Assembly (NCBI GenBank): GCA_016210375.1
Contig: JACQUH010000118.1
Location: 1 to 6,558, forward strand
Direction of reading: 5' to 3'
Length of the DNA: 6,558 nucleotides
DNA from: Chloroflexota bacterium
GTDB taxonomy: Bacteria; Chloroflexota; Dehalococcoidia; Lucifugimonadales; JACPCL1
A program made the translations under genes and the position numbers. Positions 6,238 through 6,558 of this stretch are shown one piece after another. Under the pieces are notes generated by a model. That model saw only the letters and a list, made by a program, of their open reading frames with translations. It was not told where the DNA came from and did no database searches. The first letter of the stretch is position 1. Each line of letters opens with the position of its first letter.

Positions 6238-6263
6238 CAAAGCAGGCTGACAGTCGCCATTAG

Positions 6264-6339
6264 AGTTCCCCCCTCCCTTCAGGAGAGGGCTACGGAGTGG
6301 GGTCCGAACTGCATCGGCAGATTGTTTTGGCATTGACCC
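6264..6339 (-). repeat. Dispersed hairpin repeat, degenerate copy 4
   Basis: Read on the minus strand, GGTCAATGCCAAAACAATCT followed by GCCG (6338-6315) aligns with the conserved block of copy 1 (3091-3068). It then runs through a GACC-like segment directly into CCCTCTCCTGAAGGGAGGG, which resembles the last stem of copy 1. The central 18-bp stem is missing. It lies 26 bases after the LysR stop. Confidence 0.5.
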
Positions 6340-6412
6340 TCAGCGGGGCAGGCCGAAGAGGTTAGCTCACGCAGGGCAAGGCGAGGTCTCCGGCTCTGGC
6401 CAACCCTAGCAA

Positions 6413-6558
6413 CTATCTCAAAACGCTCTTGTACCGCCTCCTGAAGGGCTTTGACTAAACAAAGTGTCCGTTGGGTTCTGACCTAACCCCCTCTGACTCC
6501 CCCTTCCCGCATGGGAAGGGGGAGAAGATAGGTTTGAATCGGCGTGATGCGGCAAGGC
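6413..6558 (+). repeat. Dispersed hairpin repeat, copy 3 (cut by window end)
   Basis: It starts with CTATC and CCGCCTCCTGAA (6434-6445), like copy 2, and continues with TTGACTAAACAAAGTGTCCG, GACCTAACCCCC, a perfect 12-bp stem CTCCCCCTTCCC/GGGAAGGGGGAG (6497-6508, 6513-6524), and the left arm GAATCGGCGTGATGCGGC (6536-6553) of the central stem. The window stops just as the right arm begins. The optional stem seen at 4021-4051 in copy 2 is absent. Confidence 0.72.

Noticed and set aside
6279..6482. Stop-free minus-strand frame containing KALQEAVQERFEIVAR
   Set aside because: It looks briefly protein-like but has no start codon near its beginning and crosses two repeat copies and the gap between them. 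It is best seen as chance or an unrecognisable remnant.

Overview
The window is 6.56 kb of GC-rich, gene-dense bacterial DNA carrying five protein genes, the first cut off by the left edge. Nothing in it fixes the species. A lone type IV prepilin-like gene, a DUF2339/DUF3999 membrane pair and C-rich hairpin repeats in the intergenic spaces would fit an uncultured Chloroflexota-type genome, but that is only a guess. No rRNA, tRNA, CRISPR array or transposase gene was seen.

Left block (1-2821, + strand): the C-terminal part of a many-helix DUF2339 membrane protein overlaps, by 11 bases, a DUF3999-type protein with a signal peptide, two beta-sandwich-like repeats and one C-terminal membrane anchor. 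The two look translationally coupled and probably form one envelope complex of unknown function.

Middle block (2822-4273): a minus-strand gene for a secreted or piliated protein with a class III prepilin leader, lying between two copies of a dispersed hairpin repeat in opposite orientations.

Right block (4274-6237): a minus-strand TauE/SafE-family exporter is divergent from a plus-strand LysR-family regulator. The 164-bp space between them holds what looks like two overlapping back-to-back promoters (TATAAT for the regulator and TTGACA for the exporter share one base) and a hairpin in the predicted exporter mRNA leader. The simplest reading is that the regulator controls the exporter in response to a small, probably sulfur-containing or organic anion.

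Right edge (6238-6558): one degenerate and one edge-truncated copy of the same repeat, facing each other. The repeat family is the most unusual signal here. Its copies share an upstream conserved block. Two of them carry a perfect 18-bp stem with a 3-base loop, and every base difference between their stems is compensated on the other arm.
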